Shown here: piece after piece, positions 10,544 through 20,292 of the stretch
Layout of the letters: every line of letters starts with the position of its first letter
Numbering within the stretch: position 1 is the stretch's first letter
Assembly: GCA_018645365.1 (NCBI GenBank)
Contig: JABGOP010000018.1
Coordinates: forward strand, 1-34,421
DNA: 34,421 nucleotides
Source: Candidatus Cloacimonadota bacterium
Lineage (GTDB): Bacteria > Cloacimonadota > Cloacimonadia > Cloacimonadales > TCS61
Reading direction: 5' to 3'
Notes under the pieces: model-generated
Database searches by the model: none
Told to the model about the DNA's origin: nothing
The model's input: only the letters and a program-made list of their open reading frames with translations
Program-made: the position numbers and the translations under genes

Positions 10544-11302
10544 ATGATTTCGATTAAAAATAGTGCAGAGATTACTAAAATGCGCGAAGCAAATCGGATT
10601 GTAGCATTGTTACTTCGAGAATTGGAAAGTATCATTAAAGTCGGAGTTTCTACCTTTGAGATAAATAAATTTTCTGAAAAGTTGATAAAATCTGAAGGTG
10701 GAAAACCAGCTTTTAAAGGTTACAGTGTGTCGGGTCTTTCTCCATTTCCCGCGGCAATCTGTGCTTCTGTAAATTCTTGTATTGTGCACGGCATTCCTTC
10801 CAAGAAGGAAATTCTGCAAGATGGCGATATTATCGGCGTTGATGTGGGTGTGTACAAGAATGGATTTTACGGTGATGCAGCTCGAACTTATCGAGTTGGG
10901 CAAATTTCTGCAAGTGCAGAAAAGTTGTTACAAATCACGCAAGAAGCATTGGAAAGAGGAATGGCTCACGCAAAAAATGGTGCCAGAGTTGGTGATGTTT
11001 CAAATGCAATTGGTTCGTTTATAGAAGCGAATGGTTATTTTGTGGCTGATAGTTTGACTGGTCACGGAATTGGTCGACAACTTCATGAAGAGCCAATGAT
11101 CCCAAATTTTGGATTAAAAGGGAAAGGTCCGAGATTGAGAAAAGGGATGACAATTGCGATTGAACCGATGGTAAATATTGGTACCAATAAAGTTATGGAA
11201 AATGGTTGGGAGTATTTTACAGCGGACGGAACATTATCTGCTCATTTCGAAAATACTATTCTCATTACCGATGGTGAACCGGAAATTTTATCGGTTTGCT
11301 AA
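10544..11302 (+). CDS. map: Methionine aminopeptidase, type I
   Basis: ICASVNSCIVHGIP; GDIIGVDVGVYKNGFYGDAARTY; GHGIGRQLHEEP. Confidence 0.97.
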   Translation: MISIKNSAEITKMREANRIVALLLRELESIIKVGVSTFEINKFSEKLIKSEGGKPAFKGYSVSGLSPFPAAICASVNSCIVHGIPSKKEILQDGDIIGVDVGVYKNGFYGDAARTYRVGQISASAEKLLQITQEALERGMAHAKNGARVGDVSNAIGSFIEANGYFVADSLTGHGIGRQLHEEPMIPNFGLKGKGPRLRKGMTIAIEPMVNIGTNKVMENGWEYFTADGTLSAHFENTILITDGEPEILSVC

Positions 11303-11322
11303 AATGAAAAAAGAGAAGTAAT

Positions 11323-11541
11323 ATGGCAAAAGAAGGCGTTATTGAAGTTGAAGGTGAAGTGATTGAAGTGCTTCCAAACATGAAATTTAAGGTAAAATTG
11401 GAAAACGGACATATCATTTTGGCTCACAGTTCAGGGAAGATGAGAATGCACTACATCCGCATTCTGGTTGGTGATAAAGTTAAAGCAGAACTTTCACCAT
11501 ACGACCTCAATCGAGGCAGAATTGTATATCGCTACAAATAG
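11323..11541 (+). CDS. infA: Translation initiation factor IF-1
   Basis: [50 protein letters not shown]. Confidence 0.97.
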   Translation: MAKEGVIEVEGEVIEVLPNMKFKVKLENGHIILAHSSGKMRMHYIRILVGDKVKAELSPYDLNRGRIVYRYK

Positions 11542-11550
11542 GAGAGAACG

Positions 11551-11667
11551 ATGAAAGTAAGAGCATCTGTAAAACAGATTTGTAAAGATTGTAGAGTTAT
11601 TAAACGAAAAGGGATAATTAGAGTTATCTGTCCCTCAAACCCAAAACATAAACAGAGACAAGGTTAA
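11551..11667 (+). CDS. rpmJ: 50S ribosomal protein L36 (zinc-binding form); below the ORF-track length cut-off
   Basis: Own translation: [38 protein letters not shown]. Confidence 0.97.
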   Translation: MKVRASVKQICKDCRVIKRKGIIRVICPSNPKHKQRQG

Positions 11668-11680
11668 ATTAGGAGGATGA

Positions 11681-12031
11681 GTGGCACATATCGCAGGAGT
11701 TGATATACCTAAAAAAAAGAGAGTGGTAATAGGGTTGACCTATATTTTTGGCATTGGAAAATCATTGTCGCAAGAGATTTTGAAAAAAGCCAATGTTGAT
11801 GAAAATACAAAAGTTCAAGACCTTACAGACGAAGAAGAAAAAATGCTTCGTGCAATTATTCAGGACGATTATGAAGTTGAAGGCGATCTTAGAACGAAAA
11901 GAACTTTAGACATTAAGCGTTTAATGGAAATTGGCTGTTATCGTGGAATTAGACACAAAAAAGGTATGCCAGTTCGAGGTCAAAGAACGCATACAAACGC
12001 GAAAACAAGACGCGGACGCAAGAAAAAATAA
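11681..12031 (+). CDS. rpsM: 30S ribosomal protein S13 (GTG start)
   Basis: [42 protein letters not shown]; upstream AGGAGG. Confidence 0.97.
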   Translation: MAHIAGVDIPKKKRVVIGLTYIFGIGKSLSQEILKKANVDENTKVQDLTDEEEKMLRAIIQDDYEVEGDLRTKRTLDIKRLMEIGCYRGIRHKKGMPVRGQRTHTNAKTRRGRKKK

Positions 12032-12040
12032 GAGGTTATA

Positions 12041-12433
12041 ATGGCTAAAAATGTAAGAAAAACTAAAAAGAAAAAAGTAAGAGTTTCCTTTAACGAAGGT
12101 GTTGTGGCAATTCATTCAAATTTCAACAACACGATTGTTTCACTCACAGATAAAGCTGGTAATCTTTTGGCTTGGTCGAGTGGTGGGAAAATTGGTTATA
12201 AAGGTTCAAAAAAGAGTACCCCGTTTGCGGCTCAGTTAGCTGGTGAAGAAGTGGCAACAGCAGCATTGGAAATGGGAATCCGAAAAGTTCAAGTTACAGT
12301 AAAAGGACCAGGTGGTGGACGTGAATCTGCGATTAGAGCTTTAGATTCAAAAGGAATTGAAGTGATTATGATAACAGATACAACCCCGCTTCCGCACAAC
12401 GGTTGCCGACCACGAAAATCAAGGAGAGTATAA
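12041..12433 (+). CDS. rpsK: 30S ribosomal protein S11
   Basis: [51 protein letters not shown]. Confidence 0.98.
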   Translation: MAKNVRKTKKKKVRVSFNEGVVAIHSNFNNTIVSLTDKAGNLLAWSSGGKIGYKGSKKSTPFAAQLAGEEVATAALEMGIRKVQVTVKGPGGGRESAIRALDSKGIEVIMITDTTPLPHNGCRPRKSRRV

Positions 12434-12435
12434 TT

Positions 12436-13071
12436 ATGGCAAGATATACAGGACCATCATGTAGGTTATGCCGCAGAGAAGGCACAAAGCTCTTTTTGAA
12501 AGGTGCTCGTTGCAGTTCTGCAAAGTGTGCAATGGAAAAACGACCTTACATTCCAGGTGAACACGGTAATGGAAAAAGGTTTAATAAAAAAATGAGCGAT
12601 TATGGTATTCACCTTCGTGAAAAACAAAAAGTTCGTCGTATTTATGGGATTTTGGAAAAGCAATTTAGAAAATATTTCAAAATGGCTGCGAAAAAAACTG
12701 GTGTTACCGGTGAAAACTTGCTCAAGTTCTTGGAGATGAGACTCGATAATGTGGTTTACAGAATGGGGTTTGCACCTTCAAGAAAATCTGCAAGACAGAT
12801 TATTCGTCACGGACACATCATTGTGAATGGAAGAAAAGTTGACATTCCTTCTTTCTTATTGAAAGCAAATGACGAAATTAAAATTAAAGAAAATAGGAGT
12901 CAAATGCCACTTATTCAAGAAGCGATGGAAGCTTCTACCGAAGTGGATAGTATCGATTGGTTCAAAGTGGATAAACCCAAATTTACTGGTACTGTTTTGA
13001 ATATTCCAAGTCGTGAACAAATTCAACTTGATGTTGATGAACGACTTATCGTTGAGTATTACTCCAAATAA
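12436..13071 (+). CDS. rpsD: 30S ribosomal protein S4, zinc-binding type (start reassigned from 12403 to 12436)
   Basis: MARYTGPSCRLCRREGTKLFLKGARCSSAKCAMEKR; SD aaggag just upstream. Confidence 0.97.
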   Translation: MARYTGPSCRLCRREGTKLFLKGARCSSAKCAMEKRPYIPGEHGNGKRFNKKMSDYGIHLREKQKVRRIYGILEKQFRKYFKMAAKKTGVTGENLLKFLEMRLDNVVYRMGFAPSRKSARQIIRHGHIIVNGRKVDIPSFLLKANDEIKIKENRSQMPLIQEAMEASTEVDSIDWFKVDKPKFTGTVLNIPSREQIQLDVDERLIVEYYSK

Positions 13072-13089
13072 TTAAGAGGAGAAAATTTT

Positions 13090-14103
13090 ATGAAACTTCT
13101 TGAACCGTTACAACTGCCCGAACAGGTGCAGATTGACGAAAATAGCTACACGCCGACTTACGGCAGATTTGAGATTGGACCATTGGAAATGGGATTTGCC
13201 ACTACAATTGGCAACACTTTACGCCGAGTTCTGCTCTCATCAATCCAAGGTGCGGCAGTACGATTTGTAAGAATCGAAGGATTGCATCACGAATTTACAC
13301 CAATTCCAGGTTCAAATTGTGATTACATTGATTTGATTTTGAGATTGAAACAAATCATCATCAAAACTGAATCACTCAGCGAACGCAAGTTTGTGTTGGA
13401 GCATAAAGGGATTGGGATGATTACTGCTGCTGAGATTAACGATAACGATGAATTTCAAATTGTGAACAAAGATTTGGTTCTTTTGGAAATGACGGAAGAT
13501 GTCGAATTTAGAATGGAATTTTGGATTGGAACTGGTCGTGGCTATGAACCTTCCGAAAATCATGATATGGATGAGATGCCGCTTGGTACAATCCCGATAG
13601 ATTCTATCTATTCTCCAATCACAAAAGTGAAATATACGGTTGAAGATCAGCGTGTTGGTGAAAAAATTGATTTTGATAAACTGATTCTCGAAATTACAAC
13701 AGATGGAAGTGTAGATCCGAAAGATTCCCTTTTTCTGGCAGCAAAATTATTGCGCGACCTTTACGACAAAATGGTTCTTTTCGAAAATGAACCAAAATAT
13801 ATCGAAGAGATTGAAGTGGATCCAGAACTAGAAAATTTGGAAAAAATTCTCGATAGTAAAGTTCATGAACTTGAATTATCGGTTCGTTGTAGCAATTGTT
13901 TGAATGACGCTGAAATCGATAAAATAGGTGAATTAGTGAGTAAAACTGAACCTCAAATGTTGAAATACAGGAATTTCGGTAAAAAATCTTTGGACGAAAT
14001 AAAAGAAACTTTACACAAATTCGACCTTTCACTCGGAATGGATGTGGAAGGAATTCGCAAAAAAATCGAAGATGCGAAAAATAGAGTTTTGGTTAAAAAA
14101 TAA
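13090..14103 (+). CDS. rpoA: DNA-directed RNA polymerase alpha subunit
   Basis: GRFEIGPLEMGFATTIGNTLRRVLLSSIQGAAV; alphaCTD ELSVRCSNCL. Confidence 0.98.
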   Translation: MKLLEPLQLPEQVQIDENSYTPTYGRFEIGPLEMGFATTIGNTLRRVLLSSIQGAAVRFVRIEGLHHEFTPIPGSNCDYIDLILRLKQIIIKTESLSERKFVLEHKGIGMITAAEINDNDEFQIVNKDLVLLEMTEDVEFRMEFWIGTGRGYEPSENHDMDEMPLGTIPIDSIYSPITKVKYTVEDQRVGEKIDFDKLILEITTDGSVDPKDSLFLAAKLLRDLYDKMVLFENEPKYIEEIEVDPELENLEKILDSKVHELELSVRCSNCLNDAEIDKIGELVSKTEPQMLKYRNFGKKSLDEIKETLHKFDLSLGMDVEGIRKKIEDAKNRVLVKK

Positions 14104-14117
14104 AGAAGGTACTGATT

Positions 14118-14492
14118 ATGAGACATAGAGTTAAAGGTAGAAAATTTGGTTTAGAAAAAGGACACCGAAATTTGATGATGAAAAATTTGGTAAGTTCTTT
14201 GGTGATACACGGTAGAATAAATACGACACAGGCGAGAGCAAAAGAGATGCGTGGTATGGCTGAAAGAGTGATTACTTACGGCAAGAAAGGTAGTGTTCAC
14301 GCTAGAAATTTAGCTTTCAAATATTTGCAAGATAGAACGCTTGTGAAAAAAGTATTTGACGAAATTGCACCTCGCTACAAAGATGTGGAAGGTGGATACA
14401 CAAGAATTATGAAAAACGGTTACCGTACTGGTGATAGAGCACCGATGGCGATAATCGAATTTGTAGAGCATTCCCCCAAAAAAGAAGACTAA
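14118..14492 (+). CDS. rplQ: 50S ribosomal protein L17
   Basis: MRHRVKGRKFGLEKGHRNLMMKNLVSSLVIHGRI. Confidence 0.98.
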   Translation: MRHRVKGRKFGLEKGHRNLMMKNLVSSLVIHGRINTTQARAKEMRGMAERVITYGKKGSVHARNLAFKYLQDRTLVKKVFDEIAPRYKDVEGGYTRIMKNGYRTGDRAPMAIIEFVEHSPKKED

Positions 14493-14513
14493 TTTGTTTT
14501 CTTTGTCCCTCCT

Positions 14514-14539
14514 GAAAGCCCCACTTTTGTGGGGCTTTC
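14514..14539 (+). terminator. Hairpin terminator of the ribosomal superoperon
   Basis: gaaagccccac-tttt-gtggggctttc: perfect 11-bp stem, 4-nt loop, 22 nt after the rplQ stop; weak U-tract. Confidence 0.8.
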
Positions 14540-14606
14540 AAATTAAATAGTTAGACAAAAACAATAAAATAATTATCATCTCTCAAATGAGAATTTGGAG
14601 TGTAAA

Positions 14607-15938
14607 ATGAAACAATTTACCCTAAATCAAACAGTTAAATTGATTGAACAGAACAAAATCACATTGCTCAAAAATGAGATAAATAGATGTCATTCAGGCG
14701 ATATTTCGCAAATAATCAACAACCTTTCAGAAGAATATCAAATTTTGGTTTTTAAACTTTTAAATTTGGAAAATGCCGCAGATGTACTGCACGAGCTTTA
14801 TGATGAAGTACGCGAAAATATCATCGAAAATACACCCCAAAAAAATCTTTTTAATATTGTAGATGAGATGGATTCTGATGAAGCGACTGACCTTGTTTCC
14901 GAATTAGAAGAGGATTTAGCAGATGAAATTTTGAGTAATATTGACAAAGAAGATTCAGCTGAAATTGTAAAATTGCTCAAATATGACGAGGAATCTGCTG
15001 GTGGTTTGATGCAGACCGAAATTATCGCGGTTCAGCAAAATATGAAACGCGATGAAGTTATCGAATATATTCGCAAAAATGTGGATGATGCCGAAAATAT
15101 TCATTATGTTTTTGTGGTGGATGACGACAATAAATTATTAGGTTTGTTTGAAGTTACTAAATTGCTACTTGCTGAAAAAAATAAACAAGCAATTGATTTG
15201 ATGGAAGATGAAATGATTTCGGTGAATGTAGATGTGGATCAGGAAGAGACGGCACATCTTTTCCGTAAATATGACCTTTTTATCTTGCCGGTGATAGATG
15301 CAAAAAATCATCTTTTAGGGCGAATTACAGTTGATGATATTATCGATGTTATTGATGAAGAAGCTAGTGAAGATGCTTACAAAATGGTTGGTTTGGAGAA
15401 TGAAGATAGAGTTTTTACCACTCCCTTAAACTCTGTAAAAAAGCGTTTACCGTGGTTATCGTTGAATTTATTTACTGCTCTTTTAGTTTCTTCGGTGGTG
15501 GGAGTTTTTCAACAAACCATTGAGAATCTCTCTATTTTAGCAGTTTTAATGCCCATTGTGGCAGGTTTAGGCGGAAATTCTGGTACGCAAACTCTCACTG
15601 TGATAACGCGCGGTATTGCCCTCGGTGAGCTCACAATTCACAACACATCCAAGGCTATTTTGAAGGAAATTACGGTTGGCACCATTAATGGTATAATTGT
15701 TGGCTCGGCGGCAATGTTGATGGCGTATTTGCTGAAAGGCGATATAATGTTGGGCGTTGTTTTGGGTGTGGCGATGATCTGCAATATGTTTATTGCGGGC
15801 TTAGTTGGGTCTATTATTCCCGTGGTAATGAAGTTATTGAAAATTGACCCTGCTCTTGCTTCCAGTGTGATTATTACAATGCTGACTGATATTGGCGGTT
15901 TTGCATCATTTTTGGGATTAGCAACGCTTTTGTTATAG
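14607..15938 (+). CDS. mgtE: Magnesium transporter MgtE (start likely ATG 14607; track shows TTG 14595)
   Basis: MgtE N domain, CBS pair, LNLFTALLVSSVVGVF and GLGGNSGTQTLTVITRGIALGE membrane motifs; GGAG upstream of ATG 14607. Confidence 0.94.
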   Translation: MKQFTLNQTVKLIEQNKITLLKNEINRCHSGDISQIINNLSEEYQILVFKLLNLENAADVLHELYDEVRENIIENTPQKNLFNIVDEMDSDEATDLVSELEEDLADEILSNIDKEDSAEIVKLLKYDEESAGGLMQTEIIAVQQNMKRDEVIEYIRKNVDDAENIHYVFVVDDDNKLLGLFEVTKLLLAEKNKQAIDLMEDEMISVNVDVDQEETAHLFRKYDLFILPVIDAKNHLLGRITVDDIIDVIDEEASEDAYKMVGLENEDRVFTTPLNSVKKRLPWLSLNLFTALLVSSVVGVFQQTIENLSILAVLMPIVAGLGGNSGTQTLTVITRGIALGELTIHNTSKAILKEITVGTINGIIVGSAAMLMAYLLKGDIMLGVVLGVAMICNMFIAGLVGSIIPVVMKLLKIDPALASSVIITMLTDIGGFASFLGLATLLL

Positions 15939-15942
15939 CAGG

Positions 15943-15968
15943 AAAACCGCTCTGGAAAGAGCGGTTTT
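15943..15968. terminator. Bidirectional terminator between mgtE and the convergent amidohydrolase
   Basis: aaaaccgctct-ggaa-agagcggtttt: 11-bp perfect stem with U-tracts on both strands. Confidence 0.88.
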
Positions 15969-15982
15969 TACAGATTAAGATA

Positions 15983-17389
15983 CTATAAAATAATTTTATC
16001 AAATTTCAAAAAATTCACACCTGTATTTTGCTGTGCTTTTATAATTAAATTTTTGCTAATTTCGTTTTGTTTTATAATGAGATTTTCCAAATTAATTTTA
16101 CTTTTTCCGTTTTCAATTTGGACTTTTCCATTAACCATCAAGTAATCAACGGGTCTCATTCTTTGCGTGAAAACAAGTGCTGCCAGTGGATCGGAAAGGG
16201 CACCAGCATATTCCAGCTGATTGAGCGAAAACATTGCAATATCAGCTTGTTTTCCAACTTCTAAACTGCCGATGTCATCGCGACCAAGAGCCATCGCCCC
16301 GCCGCGAGTAGCAATGCGTAAAACTTCGCGAGCTGTGAGCCAAAATTCTGGTTTTCGCAGACGACTTAACAACATTGCCTGTCGAATTTCCGAAAGCATA
16401 TTGCTCGAATCATTTGAAGCCGAACCATCCACACCCAAACTGACTGCAACGCCAGCTTGTAACATTTCTTTGATGCGTGCGATTCCGCTTCCTAATCGCA
16501 TATTTGAAGATGGGCAGTGTGAGATTCCCATTCCACATTTTCCCATTTTGGCAATTTCTTCATCAGAAAGATGAACCGCGTGAGCGACCCAAACGTTGCC
16601 GCCTATCCAATTCAAATTTTCGAGATATTTTGCCGGTCTATCGCCAAATTTTTCGATGCAGAAATTTTCTTCATCAATTGTTTCTGCCAAATGTGTATGA
16701 ATCATCAAATTTTCTTTTTTTGCTAATTCTGCAGTTTGTTTCATCAATTGTGCGGTAACCGAAAACGGTGAGCAAGGTGCCAAAGAAATGCGTGTCATTG
16801 CTCCATTTTTTTGATTATGATATTTCTCAATTAGTCGTTTAGAATCTTGCAAAATTTCAGCTTCTGTTTGCACGACATCGTCAGGTGGAAGTCCGCCATC
16901 TTTCTTACTGAGCGACATTGAACCACGCGTTGGTTGAAAACGAATGCCCAATTTTTGAGCAGCGTCAACTTCTATATCAATTAAGTTTTTCCCACATTTT
17001 TGTGGAAAAAGATAAAGGTGATCTGAACTCGTGGAGACACCGCTTAGCATCATTTCTAATAACCCAACCTGTGTGCTGACCGCCACCGCATCTTCATCAA
17101 TTTCACGCCAAATTTCGTAATGATTGATGAGCCAATCGAATAATTCTTGATTTTGCATTTTGGGGATATTGCGCGTAAGAGATTGGAATAAATGGTGATG
17201 AGTATTTATAAAACCTGGCAATACGACCATTTCAGAGGCATCGATGATTTGGTCAAAATCACCTTTCAAATTATTTTTCCCGATGGAAATGATTTTATCG
17301 TTTTCGATGAGGATATGACCACCATTCCACTCTTCCATTTTGTCATTCATGGTAGCAATATATTTTGAATTTTGAATTAATGTTTTCAT
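15983..17389 (-). CDS. 8-oxoguanine deaminase / AtzB-like amidohydrolase
   Basis: FINTHHHLFQSLTRNIP; TSSDHLYLFP; HTHLAET; HCPSSNMRLGSGIARIKEML; SLGVDGSASND. Confidence 0.85.
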   Translation of the reverse strand: MKTLIQNSKYIATMNDKMEEWNGGHILIENDKIISIGKNNLKGDFDQIIDASEMVVLPGFINTHHHLFQSLTRNIPKMQNQELFDWLINHYEIWREIDEDAVAVSTQVGLLEMMLSGVSTSSDHLYLFPQKCGKNLIDIEVDAAQKLGIRFQPTRGSMSLSKKDGGLPPDDVVQTEAEILQDSKRLIEKYHNQKNGAMTRISLAPCSPFSVTAQLMKQTAELAKKENLMIHTHLAETIDEENFCIEKFGDRPAKYLENLNWIGGNVWVAHAVHLSDEEIAKMGKCGMGISHCPSSNMRLGSGIARIKEMLQAGVAVSLGVDGSASNDSSNMLSEIRQAMLLSRLRKPEFWLTAREVLRIATRGGAMALGRDDIGSLEVGKQADIAMFSLNQLEYAGALSDPLAALVFTQRMRPVDYLMVNGKVQIENGKSKINLENLIIKQNEISKNLIIKAQQNTGVNFLKFDKIIL

Positions 17390-17964
17390 AAAATTTCCTT
17401 CAACATTTTATAGAAAAGCGAAATCGGAAAGCCCATTACATTAAAATAGCAACCCGAAATTTTTTTCACAAATTGGCTTCCAAAACCTTGAATTCCATAG
17501 GCTCCAGCTTTGTCAAATGGCTCGTTTGTTTCAATATAATTTTCGATTTCTTTTGCCGAAAGGGTAGAGAATTCTACTCTTGTTTTTTCGTAATTCACAT
17601 AAATTTGATTTTTGTATGAAACCGCGATTCCCGTGTACACATAATGGAAATTGTCGGAAAGTTCGGTTAAAAATTGAGCTGCTTGAAATTTGTCTTTTGG
17701 CTTTTCCAAAATGCGTTTATCAGCAAAAACGATAGTATCCGCCGCAACGATTAGATTGTCGTTATTAACTCGATTTCGCACGGCGAGTGCTTTGTTTTTG
17801 GCGTGAAATTTCACCAGTTTTATGGGATTTTGGGAAACAGTTTTTTCCTCAATGTCGGCAGGCATTTGTAATGCTTTGATGCCAACCAAATCGAAAATTT
17901 CTTTTCGACGTGGTGACGCGGATGCCAAGATAATTTGCTTATTTTCTAATAATTTATGAATCAC
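17386..17964 (-). CDS. maf: Maf-family nucleoside triphosphate pyrophosphatase
   Basis: IILASASPRRKEIFDLVGI; VAADTIV; PFDKAGAYGIQGFGSQFVKKISGCYFNVMGFP. Confidence 0.95.
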   Translation of the reverse strand: MIHKLLENKQIILASASPRRKEIFDLVGIKALQMPADIEEKTVSQNPIKLVKFHAKNKALAVRNRVNNDNLIVAADTIVFADKRILEKPKDKFQAAQFLTELSDNFHYVYTGIAVSYKNQIYVNYEKTRVEFSTLSAKEIENYIETNEPFDKAGAYGIQGFGSQFVKKISGCYFNVMGFPISLFYKMLKEIL

Positions 17965-18079
17965 TTTATACTCCTAAATTTCTTTAAAATTTCAACACAT
18001 TCAATTTTCTACGCATTCATTTCTTGACAATAAATTTAATTAAAAAAAATAAGAGAAGTATAAAATAAAAGAGGTTAAA

Positions 18080-19015
18080 ATGAAAAAAAATGACAGTTTT
18101 CAAAATAAAAAAACAGAGATTTTAGAGTATAATCGTAAAATATTTAGAGAGTTCAAAAAATCGTTGAAGGACACAATTTTTGATGAGACTTTGACGCTCT
18201 ACATTTTGCGACCAATTGCATTTGTCTTCGTGAAAATTCTTTATCCAACATCAGTTACACCAAATCAAGTTTCGTTTGCCGCCATTATTTTGGGTTTTAT
18301 TAGTGCTTTTTTTTTCGCACTTGGAGATGTCTCATTTGCTGGTATTCCACACATAAATTTTATCATCGGTGGAATTTTGTATTTCTTCATTTTAGTTTTA
18401 GATTGTGTGGACGGAATGATTGCACGATTGAAAAAAAATGGCACGCTAACTGGCAGAATTATCGATGGTTTTGCAGATTATACTGTGGGGATTTCCGTTT
18501 ATATTGGCTTGGGAATTGGTTTCGATAAAATGGGTGGTTTAGGCTTTCCAATTTCACATTGGTGGCTTTTGATAATTGCAGCCGCGAGTCATATTTTTCA
18601 TTCTGTGATTGTGGATTATTATCGCGTTGAATTTATGTCACACGGGTTGGGAAAATCTGGTTCAGCGTGGGAAGACAAGAATAAATTTAAGGCAGAATTA
18701 GCAAAAATTAAACATGAAAAAGGTCACATTATTGATAAGTTTTTGATAACGCTTTACATCGGTTATTCTCATTTACAACTTTTTCAATTAACAAAAAAAG
18801 AGAGTTTTGAGCAAAAATCATATTTTGACGCGAACCAATTTTTGATAAAATTATGGTTTTGGATAGGTCCAACGGCTCATATTTTTGCCCTAATTTTCGC
18901 AGTTATAGTTTTTCGAATAGAATATTTTTTCATTTATACTATCGGAATCGCCAATATTTATATGCTCGCTTTGTGGATAATTCAAGTGAAAATTAAACAG
19001 AAACTTAGAGCTTAA
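18080..19015 (+). CDS. CDP-alcohol phosphatidyltransferase family membrane protein
   Basis: LDCVDGMIARLKKNGTLTGRIIDGFADY fits DxxDGxxARx8Gx3Dx3D; several hydrophobic segments. Confidence 0.9.
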   Translation: MKKNDSFQNKKTEILEYNRKIFREFKKSLKDTIFDETLTLYILRPIAFVFVKILYPTSVTPNQVSFAAIILGFISAFFFALGDVSFAGIPHINFIIGGILYFFILVLDCVDGMIARLKKNGTLTGRIIDGFADYTVGISVYIGLGIGFDKMGGLGFPISHWWLLIIAAASHIFHSVIVDYYRVEFMSHGLGKSGSAWEDKNKFKAELAKIKHEKGHIIDKFLITLYIGYSHLQLFQLTKKESFEQKSYFDANQFLIKLWFWIGPTAHIFALIFAVIVFRIEYFFIYTIGIANIYMLALWIIQVKIKQKLRA

Positions 19016-19017
19016 AG

Positions 19018-20286
19018 TTATTCTAAAATTAGTTTAATTATTTTTTCGGAACCGTGTGAATTGTCTTCTACAAATTTGAAAGTTGCTTCTTTTAGCATTT
19101 TCAATTTTGATGAATTATTCATTAAATTAAAAAAAACAGCCAAATCATTTGCTGAAAAAGTCATCTTCCCTAAATTCAAATTATGCATTGAAATGGCTTC
19201 GTCCAAAATTTTAATATTCGGTCCAAAAGAAACAGCACAACCGTAAACAGCTGGCTCAATCACGGAATGGACACCTGCACCGAAACCAGCACCAATGTAA
19301 GCTAAATCGGCGTATTTGTAAAGGTCGGCGAGAATTCCGACGCTATCTACAATTACCGCATTTGCTTCAATTTTGTCTTTCATTTGGGAAAATCGTTGAG
19401 CAGAAATTTTATTTTTTGCTAACTTATTTTCGATTTTTAGAAGCGTTTTTTCATCTACTTCGTGTGGCACGAAAATCAATCTATTTTCCAAGTTATTGAG
19501 AGATTTATCACCGTTTGGGTATCGTATTTTTATTGCACCAAACACGACATCAAAATCAGATTCAATGATGCTTCCAAAAATAATGTTTTTAGAATCACAA
19601 ATATTTTTTGGAAAATGCTCTGTTTTATTTTGTTTTTTTCGTTCGATTATTTGGTCAAATCGAGTATCGCTAATTGTAATAATTTTGTCATTGGAAACAA
19701 GTTTTTTGAAATTATTAGCCAATCGTTCAGAGCCAGCTATAACTAAATCAAAATGTTTAAAAACCCAAGAATTTAAAGCTTTTAATGGCCATTTCAAACG
19801 AGATGATTCATCGTATAAATTGCCGTTTATGAGATATGTTTTTACCTTAAATAATTTAGCGAAAAATAGATGGGTTGGCCAAATATCGTGACGCGTAATG
19901 ATGAGTATTTCAGGTTGGAATTTTTTGAAAAAAAGGTAAACACTTCCCGCAAAATCGAAGGGTAAATAGCAAACAGCATCGAATAAACTAGAATCTTTTT
20001 CTTTTTCAAAAATCGTAGGTGAAAAAAAACTTTGTAACACAAAATATTTGTCATGATCAACTCGTCTTAAAATTGGTTTCAACTGTTCAAATTCACCCGC
20101 TGAAGCAGCGTGTAAAATGATTAATTTGCGTTTTAATTTTTTTTGTTTAATTTTAATTAATGCACTTTTCCATGAAATTGGTAAATCTCTAAAACGCGTT
20201 CTAATTTTATGGTTAAAAATGCTCGAAAAAATTAGAATTATCCACAAAATTGGAGATAAAATCAGATATAAAAAATATAATAACAT
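19018..20286 (-). CDS. waaA: 3-deoxy-D-manno-octulosonic acid transferase (KdtA/WaaA)
   Basis: N-terminal TM, LHAASAGEFEQLKPILR, IITRHDIWPTHLF, YIGAGFGAGVHSVIEPAVYGCAVSFGPN. Confidence 0.92.
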   Translation of the reverse strand: MLLYFLYLILSPILWIILIFSSIFNHKIRTRFRDLPISWKSALIKIKQKKLKRKLIILHAASAGEFEQLKPILRRVDHDKYFVLQSFFSPTIFEKEKDSSLFDAVCYLPFDFAGSVYLFFKKFQPEILIITRHDIWPTHLFFAKLFKVKTYLINGNLYDESSRLKWPLKALNSWVFKHFDLVIAGSERLANNFKKLVSNDKIITISDTRFDQIIERKKQNKTEHFPKNICDSKNIIFGSIIESDFDVVFGAIKIRYPNGDKSLNNLENRLIFVPHEVDEKTLLKIENKLAKNKISAQRFSQMKDKIEANAVIVDSVGILADLYKYADLAYIGAGFGAGVHSVIEPAVYGCAVSFGPNIKILDEAISMHNLNLGKMTFSANDLAVFFNLMNNSSKLKMLKEATFKFVEDNSHGSEKIIKLILE

Positions 20287-20292
20287 TAATTT

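Noticed and set aside
16067-16758. Plus-strand ORFs 16067..16264, 16221..16574, 16477..16758
   Set aside because: Antisense to the well-supported amidohydrolase; no recognisable domains.
18024-18052. TTGACA (18024-18029) as promoter of the CDP-alcohol phosphatidyltransferase
   Set aside because: Good -35 match, but at 17-bp spacing only aaataa is found as -10; in A/T-rich DNA this is weak, so not called.
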